A stretch of 64,000 nucleotides of DNA from Lactobacillaceae bacterium AF64-9pH9TA (GTDB taxonomy: Bacteria > Bacillota > Bacilli > Lactobacillales > Lactobacillaceae): contig JAQDCK010000001.1 in assembly GCA_027681045.1 (NCBI GenBank), forward strand, positions 62,001 through 126,000, given 5' to 3'. This document shows positions 1-9,626 of this stretch, in pieces (within the stretch, counting starts at the first letter, position 1; each line of letters starts with the position of its first letter). Both the position numbers and the translations under genes were made by a program. Below the pieces are notes generated by a model that saw only the letters and a list, made by a program, of their open reading frames with translations, was not told where the DNA came from and ran no database searches.

Positions 1-2
1 GG

Positions 3-1709
3 GCCAAGAAGGTACTGGCTGCCTTGCCCAAGTCCCAGAAGAAGTCGAGCCTGTCGACTTCAGAAGTTAATGACAATGAAGTGGCTTATGTTGAAAACAC
101 CATCAAGCCAAGCTTGACCAGCAAGCAAAAGACGGCGGCCATCTTGTACAACAAGATGTCAGGGGCGACGACCTTGTCGACGATTAACTTGAAGAGCAAC
201 GGGCTCAGCAATAAGGAAATCGCCCAGGTCGGCGAGCACCTCTCCTCTATGCCGGGGGTCGGGATCGGGACCGACTGGAACCGCTACTACCCGAACGGGT
301 CTTCAATTAAGAGTATCATCGGGTCAGTTTCCACGACCAAGACTGGTTTGCCGAGTGACAACCTCCAGTACTACCTGGTTAACGGTTATTCGAGAAACGA
401 CCGGGTCGGGACTTCCTACCTGGAAAAGGAATACGAGGCTCTTTTGAAAGGGACCAAGTCCAGCTACAAGGTCACCAGCAACTCCAGCAAGGAGATCACC
501 AAGACTAAGCAGGTTTACAAGGGCCAGTCCGGGGCCAGCTTGAAATTGACGATTGACGCCAAGTACCAGGCAGCCGTAACCAAGGCCCTCAAGCAGCAGT
601 TTAGCTCAGCCTTGAGCGCCGGGGCAGCCAGCCTGTCCAGCGGTGCCTACGCGATAGCCATGAACCCGAATACCGGGGCCATCCTGTCCATGTCCGGGAT
701 CAGCTATGACCCGTCAACGAAAAAGATTTCTGACAACGCCCTGGGCAATATTAACCAGTCCTTCGTTATGGGGTCTGTTGTCAAGGGGGCCCAGGTGGCC
801 GGTGGCTTGATCAATAAGGTCATCACCCCAACGAGCAACACCATGCCGGATACGGCCATCTACCTGCCGGGTTCCCCGGTCAAGAAGTCTGTTTACCCGA
901 TCGGGACCTTCAGCTCCCTGACGGCGGTCAGCGCCCTGGAAGTATCTTCCAACATCTACATGATGCAGCTGACCCTGCGCTGGGTGAAGGCCAGCTATGT
1001 GGCCAAGCAGTATATTCACATGCCGCAGACGGCCTTTGAGACCTTGCGAAACAACTTTGCCATGTTCGGTTTGGGGCAAAAGACCGGGATCGACCTGCCA
1101 GGTGAAAGCTCCGGTATCCAAGGGGCATCAACTGACTCCAACGGGATCATCCTGTCCGGGTCAGTCCTCGACGAATCCTACGGGAACTACGACGCCTACA
1201 CTCCAATTCAGCTGCTTCAGTACGTTTCAACGATTGCCAACGGGGGCTACCGGATGCAGCCATATGTTGTCCAATCCATTGGCCGCACCAGTAGCGACGG
1301 CAAGCACTTCTATGCTTACTATAACAAGAAGCCAACCGTCCAGTTCAAGATCCCTTGGACAGCGGATGAATTAGCCGTCATCAAGCAGGGGTTCTACCAG
1401 GTCGTCCACGGGTCTAATGGCTGGGGGACGGCCCATTCATTGAAGAACGTCAAGCCGTCGATCTCCGCCAAGACCGGTACGGCCCAGACCTTCTACTACA
1501 ATACCAAGACTAGGAAGTCGACCGATACTGAACTGATCAACGAAACCATGGTCGGCTGGGCTTCTTCCAACAACCCGCAGATTGCCTTTGCGATTATTTT
1601 TGCCGGCATCGATCCAGACAAGGAAGGCAGCTACAACAAGAATATGGCCAAGGCGATGGTGACGACTTACGACAAGATGCATAAAGGGAAGTTTTCAAGC
1701 ACAAATTAA
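3..1709 (+). CDS. Class B penicillin-binding protein (PBP2b-like transpeptidase), 5' partial
   Basis: D,D-transpeptidase that cross-links peptidoglycan outside the membrane during growth or septation. The frame is open to the first base of the window, so the N-terminus (cytoplasmic tail, membrane anchor, start of the dimerisation domain) lies upstream; an in-frame TTG at 24 is not a convincing start. The three penicillin-binding motifs are present in order: SVVK (SxxK nucleophile, about nt 772-783), SSN (about 946-954) and KTGT (about 1470-1481). The C-terminus has the usual segment about antigenicity-neutral catalytic-domain strands (MVGWASSNNPQIAF). Next to rpmG, as in other lactobacilli. 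PBP2b rather than PBP1 or PBP2x is inferred from context and length. Confidence 0.88.
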   Translation, partial: AKKVLAALPKSQKKSSLSTSEVNDNEVAYVENTIKPSLTSKQKTAAILYNKMSGATTLSTINLKSNGLSNKEIAQVGEHLSSMPGVGIGTDWNRYYPNGSSIKSIIGSVSTTKTGLPSDNLQYYLVNGYSRNDRVGTSYLEKEYEALLKGTKSSYKVTSNSSKEITKTKQVYKGQSGASLKLTIDAKYQAAVTKALKQQFSSALSAGAASLSSGAYAIAMNPNTGAILSMSGISYDPSTKKISDNALGNINQSFVMGSVVKGAQVAGGLINKVITPTSNTMPDTAIYLPGSPVKKSVYPIGTFSSLTAVSALEVSSNIYMMQLTLRWVKASYVAKQYIHMPQTAFETLRNNFAMFGLGQKTGIDLPGESSGIQGASTDSNGIILSGSVLDESYGNYDAYTPIQLLQYVSTIANGGYRMQPYVVQSIGRTSSDGKHFYAYYNKKPTVQFKIPWTADELAVIKQGFYQVVHGSNGWGTAHSLKNVKPSISAKTGTAQTFYYNTKTRKSTDTELINETMVGWASSNNPQIAFAIIFAGIDPDKEGSYNKNMAKAMVTTYDKMHKGKFSSTN

Positions 1710-1730
1710 AAGTTAATTTGCTGAGAGAAC

Positions 1731-1759
1731 TTGCTCTTTGCCCTTGAAAATGTTATGAT
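1731..1759 (+). promoter_or_regulatory. Promoter for rpmG
   Basis: TTGCTC at 1731-1736, a 17-base spacer and TATGAT at 1754-1759. It lies between the PBP stop and the rpmG ribosome binding site, so rpmG is probably transcribed from its own start. Confidence 0.6.
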
Positions 1760-1795
1760 TGTACAGTCAGATATTAATTGTAGGTGGTGAAAATA

Positions 1796-1945
1796 ATGGC
1801 AGACAACATCATTTTAGAATGCACCGAATGTGGCGACAGAAGTTACTTATCTAAGAAGAACAAGCGTAAGCATCCGGAACGTTTGACCTTGAAGAAGTAT
1901 TGCCCAGTTGAAAGACAGGTAACTCTTCACCGCGAGACTAAGTAA
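1796..1945 (+). CDS. rpmG: 50S ribosomal protein L33
   Basis: Small basic protein of the large ribosomal subunit. The 49-residue product starts [12 protein letters not shown] and ends VTLHRETK, typical of Firmicutes L33. The start follows AGGTGGTGA by about five bases. The first cysteine pair (CTEC) is present, but the second is reduced to one cysteine (YCPVE), so the four-cysteine zinc site of the C+ form is incomplete. Such a form is often linked to zinc-independent L33 paralogs; this is inference. It is flanked by its own promoter and a good terminator, so it is probably monocistronic. Confidence 0.93.
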   Translation: MADNIILECTECGDRSYLSKKNKRKHPERLTLKKYCPVERQVTLHRETK

Positions 1946-1954
1946 TAAAAGATA

Positions 1955-1979
1955 GCAGGTCGAAAGGCCTGCCTTTTTT
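1955..1979 (+). terminator. Terminator after rpmG
   Basis: Seven-pair stem (GCAGGTC with GGCCTGC, one G-U pair), GAAA loop and a run of six T. It ends the rpmG transcript just before the folate cyclo-ligase gene. Confidence 0.85.
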
Positions 1980-1999
1980 ATTTCACAGGTAGAGAGGGC

Positions 2000-2572
2000 G
2001 TGACCGCTTTGATGGACAAGAAGACTTTCCGCTCCTGGCAAAGGCAAAGGCTGGCGGATTTTGCAAAGATTCCAGATAAAAAACAGCAAGACCAGGAATT
2101 GACGGCGCTAGCCCTGGAGAACCCAATGGTCCAGCAGGCCAGAAAAATTGGCTTGACCATTCCCATGCCGCTGGAAGTGGACATAAGCGGCTTGATTAAA
2201 GAGCTGCGGAAAGAGGGCAAGGAGCTCTATTTGGCCAAGTGCCATCCCGGCTGGCAGCTGGACTTTTTAAAATGGGACGAAGATGCGCCCTTAATGCAGA
2301 CCAAGTTCGGGGTCTGGGAACTGGCGGAAGAAAGTGAGCCAGACAACGGCTTGGACCTGCTTTTTGTTCCTGGCCTGGCCTTTAGTCCGGCGGGCAAGAG
2401 CCGGATCGGTTTTGGCGGGGGCTACTACGACCGCTTTTTGGCTAAAAATTCCGTCCAGACCCTGGCCCTGGTCAATTCAGTCATGTACTTCAAGACTCCG
2501 GCCTGGCCAATGGAAGACCATGACCAGGCGATGGATGACTTGATTATTGTAAAGGAGGCCGGTGATGAATAA
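2000..2572 (+). CDS. 5-formyltetrahydrofolate cyclo-ligase
   Basis: ATP-dependent conversion of 5-formyl-THF to 5,10-methenyl-THF, returning the storage folate to the one-carbon pool in the cytoplasm. The family signature is seen near residues 130-150 as FVPGLAFS followed by GKSRIGFGGGYYDRFL. Length (190 aa) is normal for the YqgN/MTHFS family. The start is uncertain: GTG at 2000 sits almost on top of GAGAGGG, while TTG at 2009 or ATG at 2012 are better spaced. It overlaps the rhomboid gene by eight bases, suggesting translational coupling. Its product supports the formyl-THF steps of purine synthesis and Fmt encoded later in the window. Confidence 0.9.
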   Translation: MTALMDKKTFRSWQRQRLADFAKIPDKKQQDQELTALALENPMVQQARKIGLTIPMPLEVDISGLIKELRKEGKELYLAKCHPGWQLDFLKWDEDAPLMQTKFGVWELAEESEPDNGLDLLFVPGLAFSPAGKSRIGFGGGYYDRFLAKNSVQTLALVNSVMYFKTPAWPMEDHDQAMDDLIIVKEAGDE

Positions 2573-3236
2573 TCTGCGGCGTAATTATATGACAACCGCC
2601 TTGATTGTGATCCTCTTTGCCGTTTTTCTGGTGGAGACCTTTATAGGCGGATCTGAGAGCACTTCCGTTTTGCTGAAAATGGGGGCCATGTTCAACCCGG
2701 CCGTGGTCATGGAAGGGCAGTGGTGGCGCCTGTTTACCGCCCAGTTCCTCCATATCGGGATCATGCACATTGCTTCCAACGCGATCATGATTTACTATAT
2801 CGGCCAGTATGCTGAGCCGATTTTCGGCCACTGGCGCTTTTTGCTGATTTACCTGCTTTCTGGGGTTGGCGGCAGCCTTTTGACCCTGTCCTTTGGCAAT
2901 GACCAGGCGATCAGCGCCGGGGCCTCAACCGCCCTGTTTGGCCTCTTTGGGGCTATGACCTGCACCGGTTTTAAGGATAAAGACAATGCTCTCTTGTCCT
3001 TCCTGGGCCGGCAGGCTTTGGCTTTAGCGGTCATCAACCTGGTCTTGGATATCTTCATGCCTGACGTGGACATCCTGGGCCACTTGGGTGGTTTGATCAC
3101 CGGGGCCTTATTGGCCGTGATCTTGGGTGACGCGACTTACCGGGGCTATGGCAAGGGCGGCCGGCTCTTGGCGGCAGCGGCCTTGATAGTCTATGTGGTT
3201 TTGACTTTGCGTTTAGGAATGACAGTGACGGTATAA
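2565..3236 (+). CDS. Rhomboid family intramembrane serine protease
   Basis: Multi-pass membrane protease that cleaves substrates within the bilayer. The catalytic dyad is visible: Ser121 in GASTALFG and His173 in GHLGGL. The WWRLFTAQFLHIG segment is the conserved loop after the first helix, and HIASNA is the helix-2 motif. At 223 aa it is the compact six-helix form without the cytosolic domain or TPR tail of B. subtilis YqgP/GluP. ATG 2565 is chosen over GTG 2562 because AAAGGAGG ends six bases before it. The stop overlaps the yqgQ start (TAATG), so the cluster is one operon. Substrate unknown. Confidence 0.92.
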   Translation: MNNLRRNYMTTALIVILFAVFLVETFIGGSESTSVLLKMGAMFNPAVVMEGQWWRLFTAQFLHIGIMHIASNAIMIYYIGQYAEPIFGHWRFLLIYLLSGVGGSLLTLSFGNDQAISAGASTALFGLFGAMTCTGFKDKDNALLSFLGRQALALAVINLVLDIFMPDVDILGHLGGLITGALLAVILGDATYRGYGKGGRLLAAAALIVYVVLTLRLGMTVTV

Positions 3237-3463
3237 TGACTGTTTTAAAAAATCTTTATGATGTCCAGCAGCTTTTAAAAAAATATGGTATCCTGGTCCA
3301 CTTGGGCAAGCGGAAGTGGGACATCGAATTAATGGCGATTGAATTAGATAATTTGTATAAGGCAGGCCTCTTAGAGAAAAAAATCTATTTAAACGCGAAA
3401 CTGGTCTTAAAGCATGAGCACGAATACGAAGAACGGCTTGAGCGGGAAAAAAGACTGGACTAG
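3236..3463 (+). CDS. yqgQ: YqgQ family protein (DUF910)
   Basis: A 75-residue cytoplasmic protein of unknown function, conserved in Firmicutes. Recognisable by the N-terminal LYDVQQLLKKYG segment and the later WDIELMAIELDNLY and GLL sequence; it is predicted to be mostly helical with a charged tail. It starts within the stop codon of the rhomboid gene, as in B. subtilis where yqgQ lies next to yqgP. In many lactobacilli the next gene is glucokinase (glk); here the next gene is the rhodanese, so glk is not at this place. Confidence 0.85.
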   Translation: MTVLKNLYDVQQLLKKYGILVHLGKRKWDIELMAIELDNLYKAGLLEKKIYLNAKLVLKHEHEYEERLEREKRLD

Positions 3464-3526
3464 CTAGCCCCAGGCTGAATTTAGCGTTATTATAAGATAA
3501 GACTTGCAAGAAGGAGCTTTTTTTAC

Positions 3527-3928
3527 ATGACCAATTTTTTAATCGTTCTTGACGTCATCTTGGGCGTCATCCTCCTGGGCTTTCTGGGCTTCTGGGCCTA
3601 CAACCGGATCCAGGCCAAGCGCCTGGGCGGGGAACTGACCAACGAAGAATTCAAGGCCGGGATGCGGAGGGCGCAGATCATCGACGTTCGCGAAGCCGAT
3701 GAGTTCAAGCATGAACATATTGACGGGGCAAGAAACATCCCTTACACCATGTTCAAGTACCAATACTCCGAACTGCGGCCAGATCTGCCGGTCTACCTCT
3801 ACTCGGACTCTTTGACCATGACTCTGCGCTGTGCCGGCATCCTGCGCAAGCACAATTTTGCCAAGGTATTTTACCTCAAGGACGGCTTCTCCCAATGGGA
3901 CGGCCGCAAGAAGGCAGCCAAGAACTAA
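3527..3928 (+). CDS. Membrane-anchored rhodanese-like domain protein, catalytic cysteine lost
   Basis: YqhL-type protein: one N-terminal membrane helix (residues about 3-25) followed by a rhodanese fold (about 35-130). The fold is shown by IIDVREADEFKHEHIDGARNIP and a C-terminal VFYLKDGFSQWDG. In active rhodaneses the strand reading V-x-x-Y-C is followed by the active loop; here it is YLYSDSLTM, with no cysteine in the loop. Sulfurtransferase activity is therefore unlikely and a binding or scaffold role more probable (inference). The start ATG follows AAGGAGC by nine bases. A terminator follows. Confidence 0.87.
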   Translation: MTNFLIVLDVILGVILLGFLGFWAYNRIQAKRLGGELTNEEFKAGMRRAQIIDVREADEFKHEHIDGARNIPYTMFKYQYSELRPDLPVYLYSDSLTMTLRCAGILRKHNFAKVFYLKDGFSQWDGRKKAAKN

Positions 3929-3932
3929 GCTG

Positions 3933-3970
3933 AAAGCTTGCTGAGAAAATTTCTCAAGCAGGCTTTTTTG
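3933..3970 (+). terminator. Terminator after the rhodanese gene
   Basis: Long hairpin whose arms are AAAGCTTGCTGAGAAA and the complementary TTTCTCAAGCAGGCTTT with one bulged base, running into TTTTTT. Confidence 0.8.
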
Positions 3971-4008
3971 GTTTATGATGATAGAAGAGAAAATTGTAGG
4001 AGGATTTT

Positions 4009-4935
4009 ATGCAGAAAGTAGTGGCCATAGTCGGGCCGACCGCCGTGGGCAAGACCAGCCTGGCTATCGAGCTTGCCAAGAAGCTGGACGGGGAGATCGT
4101 CTCCGGGGACTCCATGCAGATCTACAAAGAAGTAGCCATCGGCACGGCTAAGGCCAGCCGGGAAGAGCAGGCAGAAGTCAAGCACTACCTGGTGGATGCC
4201 CACTCGGTCTTTGATGATTTTTCCGTCAAAAATTTCGTTGATGAAGCCCGGTCGGCCATCGGAGAGATCGCGGGCAAGGGCAAGCTGCCGATTATCGCGG
4301 GCGGGACTGGCTTTTACGTCAATGCCCTTTTAAATGACATGCAGCTGGGGGACAAGGAAGAAGAAGCAGCCAGCGTGGATCCGAAATGGGAAGACTTTTT
4401 AGCGGCTAACGGCCCCCAGGCCTTGTGGGAGGAATTAAACAAGAAAGACCCGGAAGCCGCCAAGAAGATCCCGGTAGCCAACAGCCGAAGAAGCCTCAGG
4501 GCCCTCAGCGTGATCAGTCGGACAGGCGGTCTTTTTTCCAAGCAGCAGGCAGAAATCAAACCCCGCTACGACTACTTGATCATCGGCTTAAACAGTGACC
4601 GGGAGGCCATCTACCAGCGGATTAACCAGAGAGTGGACTTGATGATGGCGGCCGGGCTGTTAGAAGAGGCCCGCTTTGTTTACGAGCACCAGGCAGGTGA
4701 ACACCAGGCCCTGCAGGCCATCGGCTATAAGGAATTTTTCCCTTATTTTGCAGGAGAGGCCAGCTTGGAAGCCTGCGTGACGACCCTTAAGACGGCCTCA
4801 AGGCGGTATGCCAAGCGGCAGCTGACTTACTTTAGGAATAAATTGCCGGTTGAGTGGTATGACCCCTTGACGGATCCCAACTGCGCTAACCGGATTGCTG
4901 TTAGAATAGAAGAATGGATAAAGGAAGAAAAATGA
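4009..4935 (+). CDS. miaA: tRNA dimethylallyltransferase
   Basis: Adds a dimethylallyl group to N6 of A37 in tRNAs that read codons starting with U, helping codon reading in the cytoplasm. The P-loop GPTAVGKT occupies residues 9-16 and the substrate-binding SGDSMQIYK follows. GGTGFYVNALL and the C-terminal RRYAKRQLTYFRN are family hallmarks. Length 308 aa is normal. The ATG is eight bases after GGAGG. The gene ends in an ATGA overlap with the next gene, a coupling seen at the miaA-ynbB junction in other Gram-positives. Confidence 0.96.
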   Translation: MQKVVAIVGPTAVGKTSLAIELAKKLDGEIVSGDSMQIYKEVAIGTAKASREEQAEVKHYLVDAHSVFDDFSVKNFVDEARSAIGEIAGKGKLPIIAGGTGFYVNALLNDMQLGDKEEEAASVDPKWEDFLAANGPQALWEELNKKDPEAAKKIPVANSRRSLRALSVISRTGGLFSKQQAEIKPRYDYLIIGLNSDREAIYQRINQRVDLMMAAGLLEEARFVYEHQAGEHQALQAIGYKEFFPYFAGEASLEACVTTLKTASRRYAKRQLTYFRNKLPVEWYDPLTDPNCANRIAVRIEEWIKEEK

Positions 4936-6188
4936 AAAAATTACCAGAAGAATTAAAGGCAATCCTGGCTGAAGTTGACCAGGAAATCGCACCCCGCCTG
5001 CGGGAAATCGACGACCAGGTGGTCTATAATCAGGAAAAGGTTTTAAAGGCCTTTGTCGACCACCAGGTTGCGGAAGCTGACCTCAAGGGGACCAACGGCT
5101 ACGGGGATGACGATATCGGCCGAGACAAGCTGGAAGCTATCTATGCTCAGGTCTTCCAGACTGAAGACGCCCTGGTCCGGCCCCAGTTCGTCTCCGGCAC
5201 CCACACCCTGGCCGTGGCGTTAGATGGCAACCTTTTGCCAGGCGAAACTTTGACCTACCTGACCGGGATGCCTTATGACACCATGCAGCAGGTGATCGGC
5301 CTGGCCCCAAAGAAGCGGGGGACCTTGATTCAAAAAGGGATCAACTTCTCCTACGTGCCTTTAAACGCAGAAGGCGGGGTCGACTATGAGGAAGCAGAAA
5401 AGGTCCTTAAGCGCGACCAGCCCCATATCGTGGTCATCCAGCGGTCTAGGGGCTATGACACCCGGCAGAGCTACACGGTTGACCAGATCAAGGAAATGAC
5501 TGCTTTTGTTAAAAAGGTCAGCCCAGAAAGCTTGGTCTTCGTTGACAACTGCTATGGGGAATTTTCTGAAAAGCATGAGCCAACTGAATACGGGGTCGAC
5601 TTCATGGCCGGCTCCTTGATCAAGAACGCCGGCGGCGGGATCGCCCAGACTGGCGGCTACATCGTCGGCAAAGAAGAACTGGTCGAAAACGCGGCCATCC
5701 GCTTGACGGCCCCGGGGATCGGCAAGGAAGAAGGAGCCACCTTGACCAACATGCACGAGTTCTATGAAGGCTTCTTCCTGGCCCCGCATACAACCGGTGA
5801 AGCCATCAAGGGGATGATCTTCTCGGCTGCCCTTTTGGAAAAGATGGGCTGTGAAGTCACGCCGAAGTGGGATGAGCCGCGGACTGACCTTATTCAGACG
5901 ATTATCTTCAATGATCCGGAAAAGATGATCAATTTCACTAAAGAAGTCCAGAAAAATTCGCCAATTGACTCCTTTGTTGAGCCGATCCCCAGCGACATGC
6001 CCGGTTACGAAGATAAAGTCATCATGGCCGCCGGCAATTTCGTCTCTGGTTCAACCATGGAATTCTCTGCAGATGGCCCTATCCGGCCGCCTTACGCCCT
6101 CTACATGCAAGGTGGTCTAACTTATGCTCACGATAGAATAGCGGTTACAAATGCCGTAAATCATTTATTTTTTAAGGTAAAAGGCTAA
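4932..6188 (+). CDS. ynbB: YnbB-like PLP-dependent protein (methionine gamma-lyase family, aluminium resistance protein)
   Basis: Fold-type I PLP enzyme of 418 aa, distantly related to Cys/Met metabolism enzymes; its true substrate is not established. The probable Schiff-base lysine is in GSLIKNAGGGIAQTGGY, and VFVDNCYGEF carries the cofactor-binding aspartate. I choose ATG 4932 (MKKLPEEL) over ATG 4914 because AAGGAAG lies just before it and it forms an ATGA overlap with the miaA stop. In relatives the next gene is the regulator glnR; here it is glnA after a 137-base gap. Confidence 0.85.
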   Translation: MKKLPEELKAILAEVDQEIAPRLREIDDQVVYNQEKVLKAFVDHQVAEADLKGTNGYGDDDIGRDKLEAIYAQVFQTEDALVRPQFVSGTHTLAVALDGNLLPGETLTYLTGMPYDTMQQVIGLAPKKRGTLIQKGINFSYVPLNAEGGVDYEEAEKVLKRDQPHIVVIQRSRGYDTRQSYTVDQIKEMTAFVKKVSPESLVFVDNCYGEFSEKHEPTEYGVDFMAGSLIKNAGGGIAQTGGYIVGKEELVENAAIRLTAPGIGKEEGATLTNMHEFYEGFFLAPHTTGEAIKGMIFSAALLEKMGCEVTPKWDEPRTDLIQTIIFNDPEKMINFTKEVQKNSPIDSFVEPIPSDMPGYEDKVIMAAGNFVSGSTMEFSADGPIRPPYALYMQGGLTYAHDRIAVTNAVNHLFFKVKG

Positions 6189-6223
6189 AAGTCCTTTTTT
6201 ATCAAAAAAGTCTTTAGACCAAT

Positions 6224-6252
6224 TTGACCTCAAGCGGTCAGAGTGGTATCTT
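6224..6252 (+). promoter_or_regulatory. Promoter for glnA
   Basis: TTGACC at 6224-6229, a 17-base spacer and TATCTT at 6247-6252, about 75 bases before the glnA start. Confidence 0.6.
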
Positions 6253-6280
6253 TAAAGCATCGATTAGCACAGAGCCAATT

Positions 6281-7663
<1,383 letters not shown>

Positions 7664-7701
7664 AATTTAGAATACGATATTTATCATTGACTAATCAGAA
7701 A

Positions 7702-7726
7702 GTCTGCCTTTTGGGCAGGCTTTTTT
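7702..7726 (+). terminator. Terminator after glnA
   Basis: Seven-pair stem GTCTGCC with GGCAGGC (one G-U), short loop and TTTTTT. Confidence 0.85.
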
Positions 7727-7907
7727 CTTATGAAGAAATCAGGGTTAATTATCTTAAGCTGGCAGGCTCTTGCTAGCGCTTTATTGCTGAATTATAGAAA
7801 AAAGGCAAAGAGATTTTTGCCAGCCTTAGCGAAGAAGGGTGAAATATGGTAAAATCTAATTTACTTTTAAGCAAAAAACATTGATTGAGACTAAAGAAGG
7901 TTTTACA

Positions 7908-9128
7908 GTGAGCAGCAAGAGCGCAAGTATTTCCCCGGCCAAAGCGGGGCGGATGGAGAAGGAAAAGGGCAAGTCGATTTATTCCAAAGACGTCATCTTG
8001 GTCATGACTGCCTCCTTCCTGTTTTTGTTCGGGACCATGTTCAACAACCCATTGATCAACGGCTATGCTGAAAGCCTGGGGGCCAGCAGCATTCTAGCCG
8101 GGGTGATCGTGGGGATTATGAGCTTCGCGGCCATGTTTCTCCGGCCAATCGCCGGCAACTTGACTGACAAGTTCTCCAAGTACCAGCTGTCTTTTATCGG
8201 CGGGGTGTCGATCCTTATCGGGATCGTGGGCTATATTGTTTCGCCTAACGGGGAATTCTTGCTCTTGTTCAGAATCATCAACGGGACTGGCTTCGTCCTC
8301 TGCACCGTCTGCATGACTACCTGGATCGCCTTCCTGGTTCCCCGCCAGCACGTCGGGGCAGCCATGGGCTTGTATGGGCTGATGAATGCCTTGGCCATGT
8401 CTATTGCCCCGGCTATTTCCATCAACCTTTATAAGGTGATTGGCTACCGGAAAACCATGATGCTGCCAGCCGCGGCAACTTTGATCATGATCATCATCAT
8501 CCAGTTCGTCGGCAACCGGGCTGTTCCTAGTCCCCGGCAAAAAGAAAAGAAGCAGTTCAAGCTGATCTCCGTCAACGCTTTGCCAGTAGCACTTTTGACG
8601 ACCTGCTTCGGCATCCCTTACTTTGTTACCCAGGCCGACATCGTGACTTACGTGGCCAAGATGCACATGCCAGTGGCAGTAGGGAGCTACTTTTTCATCT
8701 ACGCCATCGTCTTGCTCTTGATCCGGACCTTCCTCAAGAACTACTTTGACACGGTCCGCTTCGGGGTCTGGTTCTGGCTGAGCCTGCTGGCTACGGCCAT
8801 TTACCTGGTCCTTTTGGCCTACATGAACAGCAACTGGATGATGGCCCTGGGGGCGGCCGGGATGGCGATTGGCTATGGCTTGATTTACTCCGTCCTGCAG
8901 TCAACGGCCCTGCTATTATCACCGGCCAATGAACAGGGTCTGGGCAGCGCTACCTTTTACCTGGGCCTGGACATCTCCATGGCCTTTGGGCCGATGCTGG
9001 CCGGGGTAGTGGCCAAGGCTCTTCCGGGCCGCTGGTTCTACCTGGTCCAGCTGATCGTGGTACCTTTGGCCTTGATCGTTTACCTGATTTGGCGCAAGCG
9101 CTTGAACGGGGCAATTGATAATCATTAA
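7908..9128 (+). CDS. Major facilitator superfamily transporter
   Basis: A 406-aa membrane protein with about 12 predicted helices in two halves (residues about 25-205 and 220-400). The loop after helix 2, reading RPIAGNLTDKFSKY, matches the MFS motif G-x-L-x-D-x-x-G/K-R/K, and VPRQHVGAAMGLYG resembles the drug/metabolite exporter motif. GTG 7908 is chosen because GAAGG lies seven bases before it; TTG 7881 has no site. Lysine-rich cytoplasmic N-terminus. Stands alone between two terminators. Substrate cannot be told from sequence; a drug or metabolite exporter is the most likely class. Confidence 0.88.
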   Translation: MSSKSASISPAKAGRMEKEKGKSIYSKDVILVMTASFLFLFGTMFNNPLINGYAESLGASSILAGVIVGIMSFAAMFLRPIAGNLTDKFSKYQLSFIGGVSILIGIVGYIVSPNGEFLLLFRIINGTGFVLCTVCMTTWIAFLVPRQHVGAAMGLYGLMNALAMSIAPAISINLYKVIGYRKTMMLPAAATLIMIIIIQFVGNRAVPSPRQKEKKQFKLISVNALPVALLTTCFGIPYFVTQADIVTYVAKMHMPVAVGSYFFIYAIVLLLIRTFLKNYFDTVRFGVWFWLSLLATAIYLVLLAYMNSNWMMALGAAGMAIGYGLIYSVLQSTALLLSPANEQGLGSATFYLGLDISMAFGPMLAGVVAKALPGRWFYLVQLIVVPLALIVYLIWRKRLNGAIDNH

Positions 9129-9143
9129 AATCCAAAAATTAAG

Positions 9144-9170
9144 CTAGACGCCAGTCTGGTTTTTCTTTTG
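9144..9170 (+). terminator. Weak terminator after the MFS gene
   Basis: Six-pair stem CTAGAC with GTCTGG, loop GCCA, then TTTTTCTTTT. A TATAAT at 9184-9189 just beyond it is the likely -10 box for the next gene, with no clear -35. Confidence 0.55.
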
Positions 9171-9228
9171 CCCGCTAATTGGCTATAATGAATGATAGCC
9201 TAAAATTTTTGGAAGAAAGGCAGCAATA

Positions 9229-9600
9229 ATGGAAAGCGAGAAATTGAAGGCAGACTACATCAATTGGGTGGCAGGGCAGACGTTTTTTAACCCTTGGTCA
9301 GATACGGTTGTCCAAGTGGAAAATGAACTGGTTGATGCATACGGCCGCAAGCCTTTTGTCCTGGTCGAAAAGAGCGGGGACAAATATACGGTAACTGATG
9401 ACGGCTACCTCATGTACAAGTACAATCCTACGGAAGAAAACGAGGACTTGAACGAGTACGCGGCCGGGATGGTCATGGACGCTGGCTTTGACTTTGACGA
9501 AGACCATGCCGTGATTGCGCAGACAGTCAGTGAAGAAAGTTTGCCGGGCGCCATTAATGCCTTGATGCAGCTGGAAATCATGATTTCCTTTATTGCTTAA
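9229..9600 (+). CDS. DUF1828 domain protein, function unknown
   Basis: Acidic 123-residue cytoplasmic protein. It resembles the DUF1828 domain: an N-terminal helix (KADYINWVAGQTFF), a beta segment with VQVENELVDAYGRKP, and the conserved KYTVTDDGYLMYK strand-turn. Longer members carry a second C-terminal domain (DUF1829), absent here, so this is the short form rather than an obvious truncation. GAAAGG precedes the ATG. It ends 26 bases before an amino acid permease and may be cotranscribed with it, but no functional link is known. Confidence 0.7.
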   Translation: MESEKLKADYINWVAGQTFFNPWSDTVVQVENELVDAYGRKPFVLVEKSGDKYTVTDDGYLMYKYNPTEENEDLNEYAAGMVMDAGFDFDEDHAVIAQTVSEESLPGAINALMQLEIMISFIA

Positions 9601-9626
9601 GAAGTAAGGAGGAAGAATAAAAAAGT

